Below, piece after piece: positions 43,598-51,701 of a stretch of 64,000 nt of DNA. The notes beneath the pieces were generated by a model. It saw nothing but the letters and a program-made list of their open reading frames with translations, was not told where the DNA came from and made no database searches. Positions within the stretch are counted from its first letter, which is position 1. Every line of letters starts with the position of its first letter. Made by a program: the position numbers and the translations under genes. The DNA is from JAAZZIT01 sp964480525 (GTDB lineage: Bacteria > Bacillota > Clostridia > Oscillospirales > Ruminococcaceae): positions 7,477 to 71,476 of the forward strand of contig CAYZOV010000008.1 in the NCBI GenBank assembly GCA_964480525.1. The letters are read 5' to 3'.

Positions 43598-43930
43598 ATG
43601 CGAAAATATCTGACGGACTATCGAAATTACATATCCGAAATTTTAGAAAAAGAAAATGCCGACTGGGAGAAAATTTCGGCTGAACATCTGGTTAAAATAC
43701 AGTTTTTTCAGCACGAAAGAATCGTTCATCTGCTTGTTCTGATACTGTTTGCTCTGATGACCCTTGCGACAATTATTGCTTTTGTTATTACGAAAAACAT
43801 GGGACTTTTGGCGTTAAGTGTACTGTTTATTGTACTGTTAATTCCGTACATAAGGCACTATTATTTCCTTGAAAACCAAACACAGGAACTTTACAAAGAT
43901 TACGACAAAATTCTGGAGAAAACAAGATGA
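43598..43930 (+). CDS. Small membrane protein with two helices, function unknown
   Basis: 110 residues. A charged, helical N-terminal half (about 1-45, Glu/Lys-rich) is followed by two membrane helices (VHLLVLILFALMTLATIIAF and MGLLALSVLFIVLLIPYI) and a charged tail. The stop overlaps the start of the flavin reductase by 4 bp (ATGA type), so the two are coupled. GGGTGAT precedes the ATG. I do not recognise the family. Confidence 0.7.
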   Translation: MRKYLTDYRNYISEILEKENADWEKISAEHLVKIQFFQHERIVHLLVLILFALMTLATIIAFVITKNMGLLALSVLFIVLLIPYIRHYYFLENQTQELYKDYDKILEKTR

Positions 43931-44526
43931 ATTACACCAAAGAAAAATGGAAAGGCGCAGCCTTGTTGGCACCCGTTCCGCCAACGCTGGTTACTTGCAA
44001 GTGGGGCGACGTGCAAAACGTTCTGACCGTTGCGTGGACGGGGACATTGAACACCATACCCCCAAAGACCTATATTTCGGTTCGTCCGGAGCGTTTTTCA
44101 TATAATTTAATCAAGCAAAGCGGGGTTTTTGCCATAAATTTAACCCCAAAAAATCTGGTGAAAGCCTGTGATTTTTGCGGTGTTAAAAGCGGTTTTAACA
44201 CCGACAAATTCGCAAAATGCAACCTTTTAACCCAACCCGCAAACGAAATTGACGTTCCGATTTTAGCCCAATGCCCTGTGAACATTGAGTGCAAAGTTTG
44301 CGACGTTATCGACTTGGGAAGTCACCATATGTTCGTTGCGGACATTGTTGCGGTTGACGTGGGGCGTGAACTTTTGGACGAAAAAGGGCGGTTGCAATTG
44401 GAAAAAGCCGACCTTGTTGCATATGCTCACGGCGAATATTTCGCTCTGGGGGAAAAACTGGGAAGCTTCGGCTATTCGGTGCGAAAGAAAAAGCCTAAAA
44501 AATCACGAAAAGCCAAAAAATCTTAG
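43927..44526 (+). CDS. Flavin reductase-like (FMN-binding split barrel) protein
   Basis: 199 residues. PVPPTLVTCKWGDVQNVLTV, WTGTLNTIPPKTYISVRPERFSYN (split for length: WTGTLNTIPPK and YISVRPERFS) and GVFAINL are the FMN-binding pattern of the flavin-reductase/flavoredoxin family. Cys residues in VKACDFCGVKSG match the anaerobe-type members. The C-terminal 15 residues are a Lys-rich tail. It probably reduces flavin or shuttles electrons with FMN in the cytoplasm; the partner is unknown. It is the last gene of the operon and is followed by a strong terminator. Confidence 0.88.
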   Translation: MNYTKEKWKGAALLAPVPPTLVTCKWGDVQNVLTVAWTGTLNTIPPKTYISVRPERFSYNLIKQSGVFAINLTPKNLVKACDFCGVKSGFNTDKFAKCNLLTQPANEIDVPILAQCPVNIECKVCDVIDLGSHHMFVADIVAVDVGRELLDEKGRLQLEKADLVAYAHGEYFALGEKLGSFGYSVRKKKPKKSRKAKKS

Positions 44527-44530
44527 CATA

Positions 44531-44570
44531 AAAAAACAGCTCTGCTTTTTAAAAACAGAGCTGTTTTTTT
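44531..44570. terminator. Bidirectional terminator between convergent operons
   Basis: Arms AAAAAACAGCTCTG/CAGAGCTGTTTTTT, 14 bp, with an inner TTTTT/AAAAA. It serves both the flavin-reductase operon and the convergent ydj-like operon. Confidence 0.88.
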
Positions 44571-44898
44571 ATTTTTTGTTTGAATACGGGTTTTTGTTTT
44601 CCGAAATTTTCGGCTTGTTTTGCCCCACGGAATAGGGGTTTTTGTTTTCTTTAACGTCAACTTTTCCGCTGTCAAGTCCTGACAAAAAGAACAAAAACAA
44701 CGTCATCAAAAGCGCAGGCAAAACCCAGATTAACAAACTTAACCAAAACAACCACATTGGTGCGTTGATTGTAAAATGCAACACCAAAACCACTATTGCA
44801 ACAATTAAAAATTCATAATTCCACAACAAATTCAGCACCAGACTTATTACAAAGCTTGAACCGTCCGAATTTCGTTTGAGTTTGGATTTTGTCAACAC
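44569..44898 (-). CDS. Small membrane protein at the end of the ydj-like operon
   Basis: 109 residues from a GTG start with GGAGG eight bases upstream. Two to three hydrophobic helices (about 17-75) are followed by a hydrophilic tail that repeats ENKNPYS twice (near residues 84-90 and 100-106). It begins 17 bp after the TPM-domain gene and is the last gene before the terminator, so it belongs to the same transcript. No family recognised; co-expression suggests work with the envelope proteins next to it. Confidence 0.65.
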   Translation of the reverse strand: MLTKSKLKRNSDGSSFVISLVLNLLWNYEFLIVAIVVLVLHFTINAPMWLFWLSLLIWVLPALLMTLFLFFLSGLDSGKVDVKENKNPYSVGQNKPKISENKNPYSNKK

Positions 44899-44915
44899 AA
44901 AAACACCCTCCGAAT

Positions 44916-45677
44916 CTAGAATTTTCCTCCACGACTGCCACCGCTGTGACCGCCGCCGCTGCGACCGCCACCACCGCCTGACGAACTGCTCTGGCGTTTA
45001 ACTTTGGTGACATTTTTGTACAGGAACAAGTCGTTTGAAGTTGTTAAATCAAAGCTACCTTTTTTGACATAATTGTTTGCCGAGCGTTCGGTTTTAACGC
45101 TTTTAAGCTGGGATTTCAGGCACAAGCACACCACAAGGGCTATCACCACGCCGATTATTAAAAATATTCCAATCATTTTTACTCTCGCAAAAATTCTGTT
45201 GGAGCCTGCGTCGGGAATTATTTCGTCGCAATATTCAGCATACGTTATGCAAGCCCCGTAAAAATCGTCATCTTTAAGCTTTTCAACAACCTTATCTTCG
45301 ATTAAATCAAAATTAAAACTGTCAAAAGCGTACTCGCACTCACCCTTTGTGATAAACCAATAATCTCTGCTATCAACGGCAATAAGCAGTAAAACTCCGT
45401 CCTCACCGTCTGTTTCGTCTAAATATTCTTCAATCACTTCAAAGGCGTATTCTTCCACATCGCCGTAAACTTTGCTTTCAATACGGATTATAACGTCGCT
45501 GTCGTACTTGTCGCTGACTTCTTGAAGTTTTTCGCTGATTTCGTCAAATTCTTCTTTGGTAAAATACCCGTCGTCGCCGTAATTATCCACCAAAAGGGGA
45601 ACTTCGTCGGCATTGGCGGTTACACAAAAACAACTTACACAAAAAATCGTCAGAAAAAGTGATACTAATTTTTTCAC
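44916..45677 (-). CDS. TPM-domain membrane protein (YdjH-like)
   Basis: 253 residues from a GTG start preceded by GGGGGTG. A signal peptide (about 1-23) leads to an extracytoplasmic TPM domain (DNYGDDGYFTKEEFDEISEK ... DGVLLLIAVDSRDYWFIT), a membrane helix near 168-186, and a short cytoplasmic tail ending in a Gly/Ser-rich stretch (SSSSGGGGGRSGGGHSGG). This layout matches the TPM proteins including Bacillus YdjH. It lies 12 bp after a YdjG-like gene. In B. subtilis YdjG/YdjH recruit YdjI and PspA to the membrane; I infer the same kind of membrane-stress complex here. Confidence 0.85.
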   Translation of the reverse strand: MKKLVSLFLTIFCVSCFCVTANADEVPLLVDNYGDDGYFTKEEFDEISEKLQEVSDKYDSDVIIRIESKVYGDVEEYAFEVIEEYLDETDGEDGVLLLIAVDSRDYWFITKGECEYAFDSFNFDLIEDKVVEKLKDDDFYGACITYAEYCDEIIPDAGSNRIFARVKMIGIFLIIGVVIALVVCLCLKSQLKSVKTERSANNYVKKGSFDLTTSNDLFLYKNVTKVKRQSSSSGGGGGRSGGGHSGGSRGGKF

Positions 45678-45689
45678 ATCAGCACCCCC

Positions 45690-46760
45690 TTAAAACAAGA
45701 ACGAAATAAGCGTCGCTAACGCCGTAAATCCCACGGAAATTCCCGCAAACCATCTTGCGAAAGCGCCCTTGTCCATTGGCAGATTTCCCACAAATTTGCC
45801 CGTTTGACCGTTCATGGCAAACATATATTTTTCGCCCTTATAGGTGGTGTTCAGAATCCACACCGGCAAAAGTGCGTACTTAATTCTGCCCTTGTTAATT
45901 TTCACAGCGCTGTTTTCTTCAACAACCGTCGTAAATCCCTGAACGGTTTTTCTGAAAGCTTCCTCGGTACTTGACTTAACTCGCTTGTTTGCTCTGGTTT
46001 CCGAAGCGGTGCTGTCCACGTCGTATTTATCAGCCAAATAACCCGACAAATAAGCCGACTGGAAGTCCACCATTTCGTTATAATTATAAGGCTCTATGGA
46101 ATCCATCAAATCATCGGGCATTTTGGTCGAACCGTCCACGGGAACCTTTTCAAAACCGATTTTTCCCGCACGGGTAATGTGATAATGGCTTGTTTCGGTG
46201 TAATCGTAACTTCCGCTTGACCAACGTCTGACCTTTGTCGCCTTATAGGAAATATGTGCGTCGGCGTCGCAGTCAAAAAGCCAAAACGGAACGTAAATTC
46301 CCTTAATTTCCTTAATGTGAGCCTCGCTCTTAAAAGCCTTAGGCAACAGAATTTTGCCCTTTAAATGCTCCTGAAATTTCTTTTCGGCTGATTCTTTGTT
46401 GTGTTTAAACGGAATAACCCAGTCAGGTTTCATCATTCCCGCAAGAGATTCTATCATCACCACAGGGTTGTCGCAATACGGACATCTTGTTGCCGCCGTG
46501 GTTTTTTCCGTAATAATCTGACCCCGACAGGATTCACATATGTACGCCACCATTCCCTCGGGAACGTCCCAGTTTTCGGGCTTTTCTTCGTCCCATTTAA
46601 GGTCGTCAACAAGTTCCGTTTTCAAAACGTTGTCATAATTTTTCAGCGTTTCCGTTTCAAATTCGGTGTCGCAATAAGGACATTTCATTTTCTGAATATC
46701 GCTGTTAAATGTCAGTTCTCCGTTACAGCAGGGGCATTTGTATTCAAGCAAAGTCGCCAT
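45690..46760 (-). CDS. TFIIB-type zinc-ribbon membrane protein (YdjG-like)
   Basis: 356 residues. The start at 46760 is favoured by the spacing from GAGGTG; an ATG at 46766 is almost on top of it. Two zinc ribbons lie at the N-terminus: CPCC...CPYC (about 9-31) and CESC...CPYC (about 75-97). A long middle region (ending WILNTTYKGEKYMFAMNGQTG) precedes one membrane helix at the C-terminus (WFAGISVGFTALATLISFLF). This resembles the zinc-ribbon membrane protein encoded next to ydjH and ydjI in Bacillus. It is co-transcribed with the TPM gene; a hairpin separates it from the SPFH gene upstream. Confidence 0.82.
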   Translation of the reverse strand: MATLLEYKCPCCNGELTFNSDIQKMKCPYCDTEFETETLKNYDNVLKTELVDDLKWDEEKPENWDVPEGMVAYICESCRGQIITEKTTAATRCPYCDNPVVMIESLAGMMKPDWVIPFKHNKESAEKKFQEHLKGKILLPKAFKSEAHIKEIKGIYVPFWLFDCDADAHISYKATKVRRWSSGSYDYTETSHYHITRAGKIGFEKVPVDGSTKMPDDLMDSIEPYNYNEMVDFQSAYLSGYLADKYDVDSTASETRANKRVKSSTEEAFRKTVQGFTTVVEENSAVKINKGRIKYALLPVWILNTTYKGEKYMFAMNGQTGKFVGNLPMDKGAFARWFAGISVGFTALATLISFLF

Positions 46761-46798
46761 AGTCATTCACCTCGTTTTCAAATTTTTAAAAGGTTAAA

Positions 46799-46830
46799 AT
46801 TTCAGCGTGAAAACCACTTCACGCTGAAAA
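46799..46830 (-). terminator. Hairpin between the SPFH gene and the zinc-ribbon gene (terminator or attenuator)
   Basis: TTCAGCGTGAA/TTCACGCTGAA, perfect 11-bp arms, followed on the minus strand by a short T-rich stretch. It may partly stop transcription or protect the upstream message. Confidence 0.6.
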
Positions 46831-46881
46831 AAACTGTTAAATTTTAACTTAAAATTTTCGCAAAACAGCGCCCACGCCGTA

Positions 46882-48297
46882 TTACTTAATATCGTTTTCG
46901 TCGAAAATGTCGCCACATTCAGGGCAGAACTTCGGCGGGTTGTGTGGGTCCTCCGGTTCCCAACCGCACTTGTCGCACTGGTATGTCGGAACGCCCGCAG
47001 GTTTTGCTTTTCCGCAATTCGGACAGAATTTGCCCATATTTACTGCACCGCAAGAACATTCCCAACCTTTTTCCGCAGGTTTTGTTGCTCCGCAATTTGT
47101 GCAGAAGTTTCCGCTGTTTTCAGCTCCGCAACTGCATTTCCATGCGCCTGCCTGCGGTTTCGGTTCAGGTTTTGCTTTTCCGCAATTTGTACAGAATTTG
47201 CCCTGACTTGTTGCGCCACATTGACAAGTCCAGCCGTCCGCTTGTGCTTGAGCCTGTGTCTGTGCTTGAGCCTTTTGCTGTTCGCCCATAGCATAAAGAT
47301 TTGAAACGTTCATGCCGTTGTTTGAGCCACCAACGTTCTGAGCAAATCCCATGCCCATAAATCCCGTCATAGCCCCTGCCGAGTTTTTCGCAGCGTCCTG
47401 CATAGCCTGACCCTGAGCCTGAACAAGGTGTGCCGCACCCATTGAAGCGTTCTGGAACACAGCGGTTTTCTGCAAGGTCTTAATCATTTCTCTATCTTCT
47501 TCCGGAATGGTTATAGACTTAAACGAGATTTTTTCAAGTTCGATACCTCTCTTGTCGCCCCATTCTTCTTTAAGAATAGATTTAAGGCTATCTCTGATTT
47601 CGGTATTTTTTGAATTAAGCTGGTTAGGTCTGATTTCAAGGTTTGAAATTTCCGCAAAAGCCATTCCCAAGTGGCTTAAAAGGTCAGCCTTTAAGTCAGC
47701 CGTAATAGTTTCTTTTTTATAATCTTGCGTAACATTTCCGCACACGTTTGTATAGAAAAGCAACGGGTCTGTAATCTTGTATGTGTACATACCGTTACAG
47801 CTAAGAGATACGTCCACGTCAAGACCGATTTTTGAATCAACCACTCTGAACGGAATCGGTTCAGGCGTTCCGAAAAGGTTTCCCGTAATTTCCTTTGTGT
47901 TAAAATAATAAACACGCTGGTCTGTGCCTGTGTCACCGCCGTATGTAAAACGTTTTCCGATTGATTTAAAGGTGTCAAGAATACCTTTTCCCAATCCGCC
48001 TGTAAAAATAGACGGTTCTGTAGACGAATCATATGTAAATTTACCCGGTTCGGCGCACACTTCAACAACTTTGCCGTTTTCAACGATAATCATACATTGA
48101 CCGTCAGCCACGGCGATACCCGACCCATTAGAAATAATGTTGTCGTTGCCTTTTGTGTTCTGGCTTCGTGACGTAGTTTGTTTTTGTCCTCTTGTTACGA
48201 GAACATCTGCCGCAATTGAATCGCAATAGAAAAATTCTTTCCATTGGTCTGCCATAACTCCGCCTGCCGCACCTGTTAATGCTCTAATAAGTCCCAT
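46882..48297 (-). CDS. SPFH-domain protein with C-terminal zinc ribbons (YdjI/virion-core-like)
   Basis: 471 residues from ATG 48297, which has AAAGGGG nine bases upstream. The N-terminal 300 residues are an SPFH/virion-core domain (IRALTGAAGGVMADQWKEFF ... FKSITIPEEDREMIKTLQ). A short Gly/Gln/Ala-rich linker leads to four Cys4 zinc ribbons in tandem (QCGATSQGKFCTNCG, SCGAENSGNFCTNCG, SCGAVNMGKFCPNCG and CDKCGWEP...CPEC). YdjI in Bacillus has the same SPFH core and helps PspA at stressed membranes. Here it is first in the operon with its own promoter. No pspA gene is adjacent. Confidence 0.87.
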   Translation of the reverse strand: MGLIRALTGAAGGVMADQWKEFFYCDSIAADVLVTRGQKQTTSRSQNTKGNDNIISNGSGIAVADGQCMIIVENGKVVEVCAEPGKFTYDSSTEPSIFTGGLGKGILDTFKSIGKRFTYGGDTGTDQRVYYFNTKEITGNLFGTPEPIPFRVVDSKIGLDVDVSLSCNGMYTYKITDPLLFYTNVCGNVTQDYKKETITADLKADLLSHLGMAFAEISNLEIRPNQLNSKNTEIRDSLKSILKEEWGDKRGIELEKISFKSITIPEEDREMIKTLQKTAVFQNASMGAAHLVQAQGQAMQDAAKNSAGAMTGFMGMGFAQNVGGSNNGMNVSNLYAMGEQQKAQAQTQAQAQADGWTCQCGATSQGKFCTNCGKAKPEPKPQAGAWKCSCGAENSGNFCTNCGATKPAEKGWECSCGAVNMGKFCPNCGKAKPAGVPTYQCDKCGWEPEDPHNPPKFCPECGDIFDENDIK

Positions 48298-48369
48298 TTT
48301 AAATAACCCCTTTCGCAAGTTAAATTATTTTATTTAATCGGTTACAAAACCGCAAACATCTTCACGCTT

Positions 48370-48398
48370 ATTGTATCATATTTTTACAGAATAGTCAA
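48370..48398 (-). promoter_or_regulatory. Promoter of the ydj-like operon
   Basis: TTGACT (48393-48398), 17 bp, TACAAT (48370-48375) on the minus strand, with a leader of about 70 nt. Confidence 0.75.
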
Positions 48399-48423
48399 TA
48401 ATTTTTCCGTAAAAACTTCACAA

Positions 48424-49104
48424 TTATTTTTGTTGAATTTTAACAATTTCCAAAACTTCGCCCTCAACCCTAAAAGAAATTTCAAACCCACCGAAAGGCA
48501 TAACGTAAATTCTGTCGTCGTTTTGGTACGCAGGGCGTGGGTCTTGGGACAAAACCTGAAACAGTCCGTCACGTTTGCTTTTAGGAAAAATCTCCAGAAT
48601 TTCCCCGTCGCACTTAATTTTAAGACCGCCTTTTGCGGACGCAAGGGCGAATCCGTTGGTTGCGTCAGGTTTTGAATCGCAATAGCGAAGATAAGGTTTT
48701 ATATCCAAAATTTCGGTGCCGTTCATAATATCCGCCCCCGACACCACCAGAACCGTCCCTCGGTTGGGGTCGGCAACCGTTTTTTCAAGCTTAACGCAGG
48801 TCATACAAACAGGATTCGGGCGAAAAGGCGACCGTGTGGCAAACACACCCATGTGCGTGTTTCCCCCAAGTTTCGGCGGGCGAACGGTGGGGCTGAACTT
48901 TTGGCTGTGGCAACTTCGGGCATACCACAAAATCCACAAATGAGAATAATTTTCTATCCCTCTCAGAGCGTCGGGATTTCTGAATTTTTTCTCAAAAACA
49001 ATCTCCGACAAAATTTCGGTTGAAATTCCGCCCTGACGTGGGATTCCAAATTTTGTGGAAAAATCGTTATAAATTTTTGCAATAGGTTTAAAAACAACGT
49101 CCAT
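48424..49104 (-). CDS. trmO: tRNA (t6A37-N6)-methyltransferase TrmO-like
   Basis: 226 residues. FKPIAKIYNDF, KFGIPRQGG, IENYSHLWILWYARSC, GVFATRSPFRPNPV and DIKPYLRYCDSKPDA are the TrmO/TsaA-family (YaeB) motifs. It should methylate N6-threonylcarbamoyladenosine at position 37 of ANN-reading tRNAs, using SAM. The C-terminal extra domain (about 165-226) matches full-length TrmO. AGGAGG lies four bases before the ATG. It is separated from ddh by a terminator and I saw no strong promoter of its own. Confidence 0.88.
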   Translation of the reverse strand: MDVVFKPIAKIYNDFSTKFGIPRQGGISTEILSEIVFEKKFRNPDALRGIENYSHLWILWYARSCHSQKFSPTVRPPKLGGNTHMGVFATRSPFRPNPVCMTCVKLEKTVADPNRGTVLVVSGADIMNGTEILDIKPYLRYCDSKPDATNGFALASAKGGLKIKCDGEILEIFPKSKRDGLFQVLSQDPRPAYQNDDRIYVMPFGGFEISFRVEGEVLEIVKIQQK

Positions 49105-49145
49105 TTTTCCTCCTAAAAAAACCGTTTACGGGCAAATTTTATATC

Positions 49146-49184
49146 AAAAAAGCCGTCGACCTAAAAAACAAAGTCGACAGCTTT
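49146..49184 (-). terminator. Terminator of ddh
   Basis: AAAGCCGTCGAC/GTCGACAGCTTT hairpin with T-rich sequence after it on the minus strand. Confidence 0.8.
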
Positions 49185-49197
49185 CGGTGTGTTTTGA

Positions 49198-50184
49198 TTA
49201 AAGCAGATTCTTTCTCATTTCTTCCGGCGAAAGTGTGCTTAGATATGCAGGCGCAATATCAAAAACCGTCTTGCAACCCACAACTCCCTCGTTTTTAAGT
49301 CTGCTTGCGGCACGGGCAAACGCCACAATTACGCAAGCGGTAAATTCAGGGTTTGAATCAAGTTTGAGGTTGTATTCAATAACATGAGTGTTTTCGCCGT
49401 TCCAACCTGTTTTGCCTGTTCTGATTACAAAACCGCCGTGCGGAATTCCGCTGTGATTCTTTTCAAGTTCTTCCTCGGTAATAAAATGCACCGTTGTTTC
49501 GTAATCCGCAAAATAGTTTGGCATTTCCTTGATTTCTTTTTCGATTCTGTCAAGGTCTGCACCCTCTTCGGCAACGACAAAACAATCTCTCAAATGTTTT
49601 TGGCGTGTTGTCAATTCAGGCATTGAACCGCTTCGTACAGCTTCAAGAGCCGAACCGATAGGAATAGTATACTGTTTTGCGTTTTTTACTCCCTCAATAC
49701 GTCTGATAGCGTCCGAATGCCCCTGGCTGACGCCTTTGCCCCAAAACGTATAATCTTTTCCCTGTGGCAGAATTGCGTTTGCGTAAAGTCTGTTCAAAGA
49801 GAACATTCCCGGGTCCCAACCGCAGGAAATAACAGCCACGTTGCCGTTTTCCTTAGCCACCTTGTCAACGTTTGCAAAATGTTCGGGAATTTTTGCGTGA
49901 GTATCAAAACTGTCGATAACCGTAAAATATTTTGCATATTCAACCGTCTGTTTCGGCAAATCCGTAGCCGAACCGCCGCAAAGAATCAACACATCTATTT
50001 GGTCTTTCATCTTAAAAGCTTCGTCAACGTGCAAAACCTTTACGCCTTTTGTCAAAATGTTTACATTTTCAGGGTTTCGTCTTGTAAAAACCGCAACAAG
50101 TTCCATATCGTCGTTTTGCTTAATTGCGCACTCGATACCTCTGCCCAGATTTCCGTAACCCATAATTCCGATTTTGATGGTCAT
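49198..50184 (-). CDS. ddh: meso-Diaminopimelate dehydrogenase
   Basis: 328 residues. NADP-binding IGIMGYGNLGRGIE, VIDSFDTHAKIP, SCGWDPGMFSLNRLYA, GKGVSQGHSDAIRRI and the C-terminal VAFARAASRL are characteristic of Ddh. It makes meso-diaminopimelate in one step from tetrahydrodipicolinate, ammonia and NADPH, feeding peptidoglycan and lysine. The gene is monocistronic, with promoter and terminator. The ribosome site (GCGGGAA) is weak. It is found in only some bacteria, including clostridia. Confidence 0.95.
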   Translation of the reverse strand: MTIKIGIMGYGNLGRGIECAIKQNDDMELVAVFTRRNPENVNILTKGVKVLHVDEAFKMKDQIDVLILCGGSATDLPKQTVEYAKYFTVIDSFDTHAKIPEHFANVDKVAKENGNVAVISCGWDPGMFSLNRLYANAILPQGKDYTFWGKGVSQGHSDAIRRIEGVKNAKQYTIPIGSALEAVRSGSMPELTTRQKHLRDCFVVAEEGADLDRIEKEIKEMPNYFADYETTVHFITEEELEKNHSGIPHGGFVIRTGKTGWNGENTHVIEYNLKLDSNPEFTACVIVAFARAASRLKNEGVVGCKTVFDIAPAYLSTLSPEEMRKNLL

Positions 50185-50233
50185 ATATATTCCCGCTTTC
50201 GTAAAAAATTTAGCCTGAACTAACTATAACTAA

Positions 50234-50262
50234 AGTATACCACATCTTTTTTTATTTTTCAA
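50234..50262 (-). promoter_or_regulatory. Promoter of ddh
   Basis: TTGAAA (50257-50262), 17 bp, TATACT (50234-50239) on the minus strand. The rest of the 266-bp gap to proA (50263-50407) is AT-rich with no ORF and no recognised riboswitch. Confidence 0.7.
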
Positions 50263-50407
50263 TATTTCAAAACCGATTTTTCCATAAGTCTGAAAATTTT
50301 ATAATTTATGAAAAATTTCAAGGCACATCACCTTTGATTTTTGGAGAAATTTCATAAACGAATTTCAGTAAAAGCTCCAAAGCTCCTCGATTTTAACTAA
50401 AACGCTT

Positions 50408-50446
50408 AAAATTTTGCAAGCCAAAAGAATAAAACTTGCAAATTTT
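50408..50446 (-). terminator. Terminator-like hairpin after proA
   Basis: AAAATTTTGCAAG/CTTGCAAATTTT hairpin (one bulged T) directly after the proA stop, with a short T-run on the minus strand. Confidence 0.65.
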
Positions 50447-50450
50447 ACAT

Positions 50451-51698
50451 TTATCTAATCTGTCCGTTTCCGTTAATCAGATACTTAATCGTGGTGAGTT
50501 CTCTAAGACCCATAGGACCTCTTGCGTGGAGCTTTTGTGTGGAAATTCCTATTTCCGCACCCAGACCGAATTCTTCGCCGTCTGTAAATCTCGTAGAGCA
50601 GTTTACATAAACAGCCGCCGAATCGATTTTGCTCTGGAACTTTTCGGCATTTTCCAAATCTCTTGTTACAATGCACTCGCTGTGACCTGTTGAATATTTT
50701 GCGATATGTTCAATGGCTTCGTCAACGTCGTTTACAACCTTAACCGAAATAATATAATCCAAAAATTCCGTGTTATAATCGTCCTCTGTCGCCAAAACAA
50801 CGCAGTCGCCCAAAATTTTTGCGGTTTCCTCACAGCCACGGATTTCCACGTTATGTTCGTCAAGTTTCGCTTTCATCATCGGCAAAAATTCCTTTGCGAC
50901 GCTCTTATGTACAAGACAGCTTTCCAAAGCGTTGCACACCGACGGACGCTGAGTTTTTCCGTTGTTTGTAATGTTCACCGCCATTTCAAGGTCTGCCGTT
51001 TCGTCAACGTAAATGTGACAGTTTCCCGTGCCTGTTTCGATTACGGGAACGGTTGCGTTTGCGATTACGGACTTAATAAGACCTGCACCGCCCCTCGGAA
51101 TAAGCACGTCAACATAGCCGTTCGCTTTCATAAGCTGGGTTGCAACATCTCTTGACGTGTCCTCAACAAGCTGGATAATATCAGGGTTAAAGCCCACATT
51201 TGAAATTGCCTTTCGCATAACCTCAACAAGCTTTTTGTTTGAATTAAACGCTTCTTTACCGCCACGCAAAATTACTGCGTTTCCGCTTTTCAAGCACAAC
51301 GCACCTGCGTCCACCGTAACATTAGGTCTTGCTTCGTAAATTATAGCAATAACCCCCATAGGCACTCTAACCTTTGTGATTTTCATTCCGTTTGGTCTGA
51401 CCGAACCGCCGTCGATTTCGCCCACAGGGTCTTGAAGTTTCGTCAGATTTTCGCAAGCGTTCGCCATAGCGTTAATTCTTTTTTCGTCAAGAGCAAGTCT
51501 GTCCTGCATTGAAACGGACATTCCCGCATTTTTAGCATTGTTAAGGTCAACAGCGTTTGCCGACAAAATTTCTTCCGTACATTCTCTAAGCTGTTTTGCG
51601 ATTTCAAGCAAAATATCGTTTTTATATTTGGTCGAAGCCGTGCCAATCTGCGTCTTAGCCGCCTTTGCGTTTGTTCCCAATCTTTCTACATACGTCAT
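50451..51698 (-). CDS. proA: Glutamate-5-semialdehyde dehydrogenase (gamma-glutamyl phosphate reductase)
   Basis: 415 residues. Catalytic Cys in GKTQRPSVCNALES (near 252), VPMGVIAIIYEARPNVT, LIPRGGAGLI and EFGLGAEIGISTQKLHARGPMG at the end. It reduces gamma-glutamyl phosphate to the semialdehyde for proline synthesis. It follows proB by three bases and has GGGAGGA upstream. It is the last gene in a four-gene operon. Confidence 0.96.
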   Translation of the reverse strand: MTYVERLGTNAKAAKTQIGTASTKYKNDILLEIAKQLRECTEEILSANAVDLNNAKNAGMSVSMQDRLALDEKRINAMANACENLTKLQDPVGEIDGGSVRPNGMKITKVRVPMGVIAIIYEARPNVTVDAGALCLKSGNAVILRGGKEAFNSNKKLVEVMRKAISNVGFNPDIIQLVEDTSRDVATQLMKANGYVDVLIPRGGAGLIKSVIANATVPVIETGTGNCHIYVDETADLEMAVNITNNGKTQRPSVCNALESCLVHKSVAKEFLPMMKAKLDEHNVEIRGCEETAKILGDCVVLATEDDYNTEFLDYIISVKVVNDVDEAIEHIAKYSTGHSECIVTRDLENAEKFQSKIDSAAVYVNCSTRFTDGEEFGLGAEIGISTQKLHARGPMGLRELTTIKYLINGNGQIR

Positions 51699-51701
51699 TT
51701 T

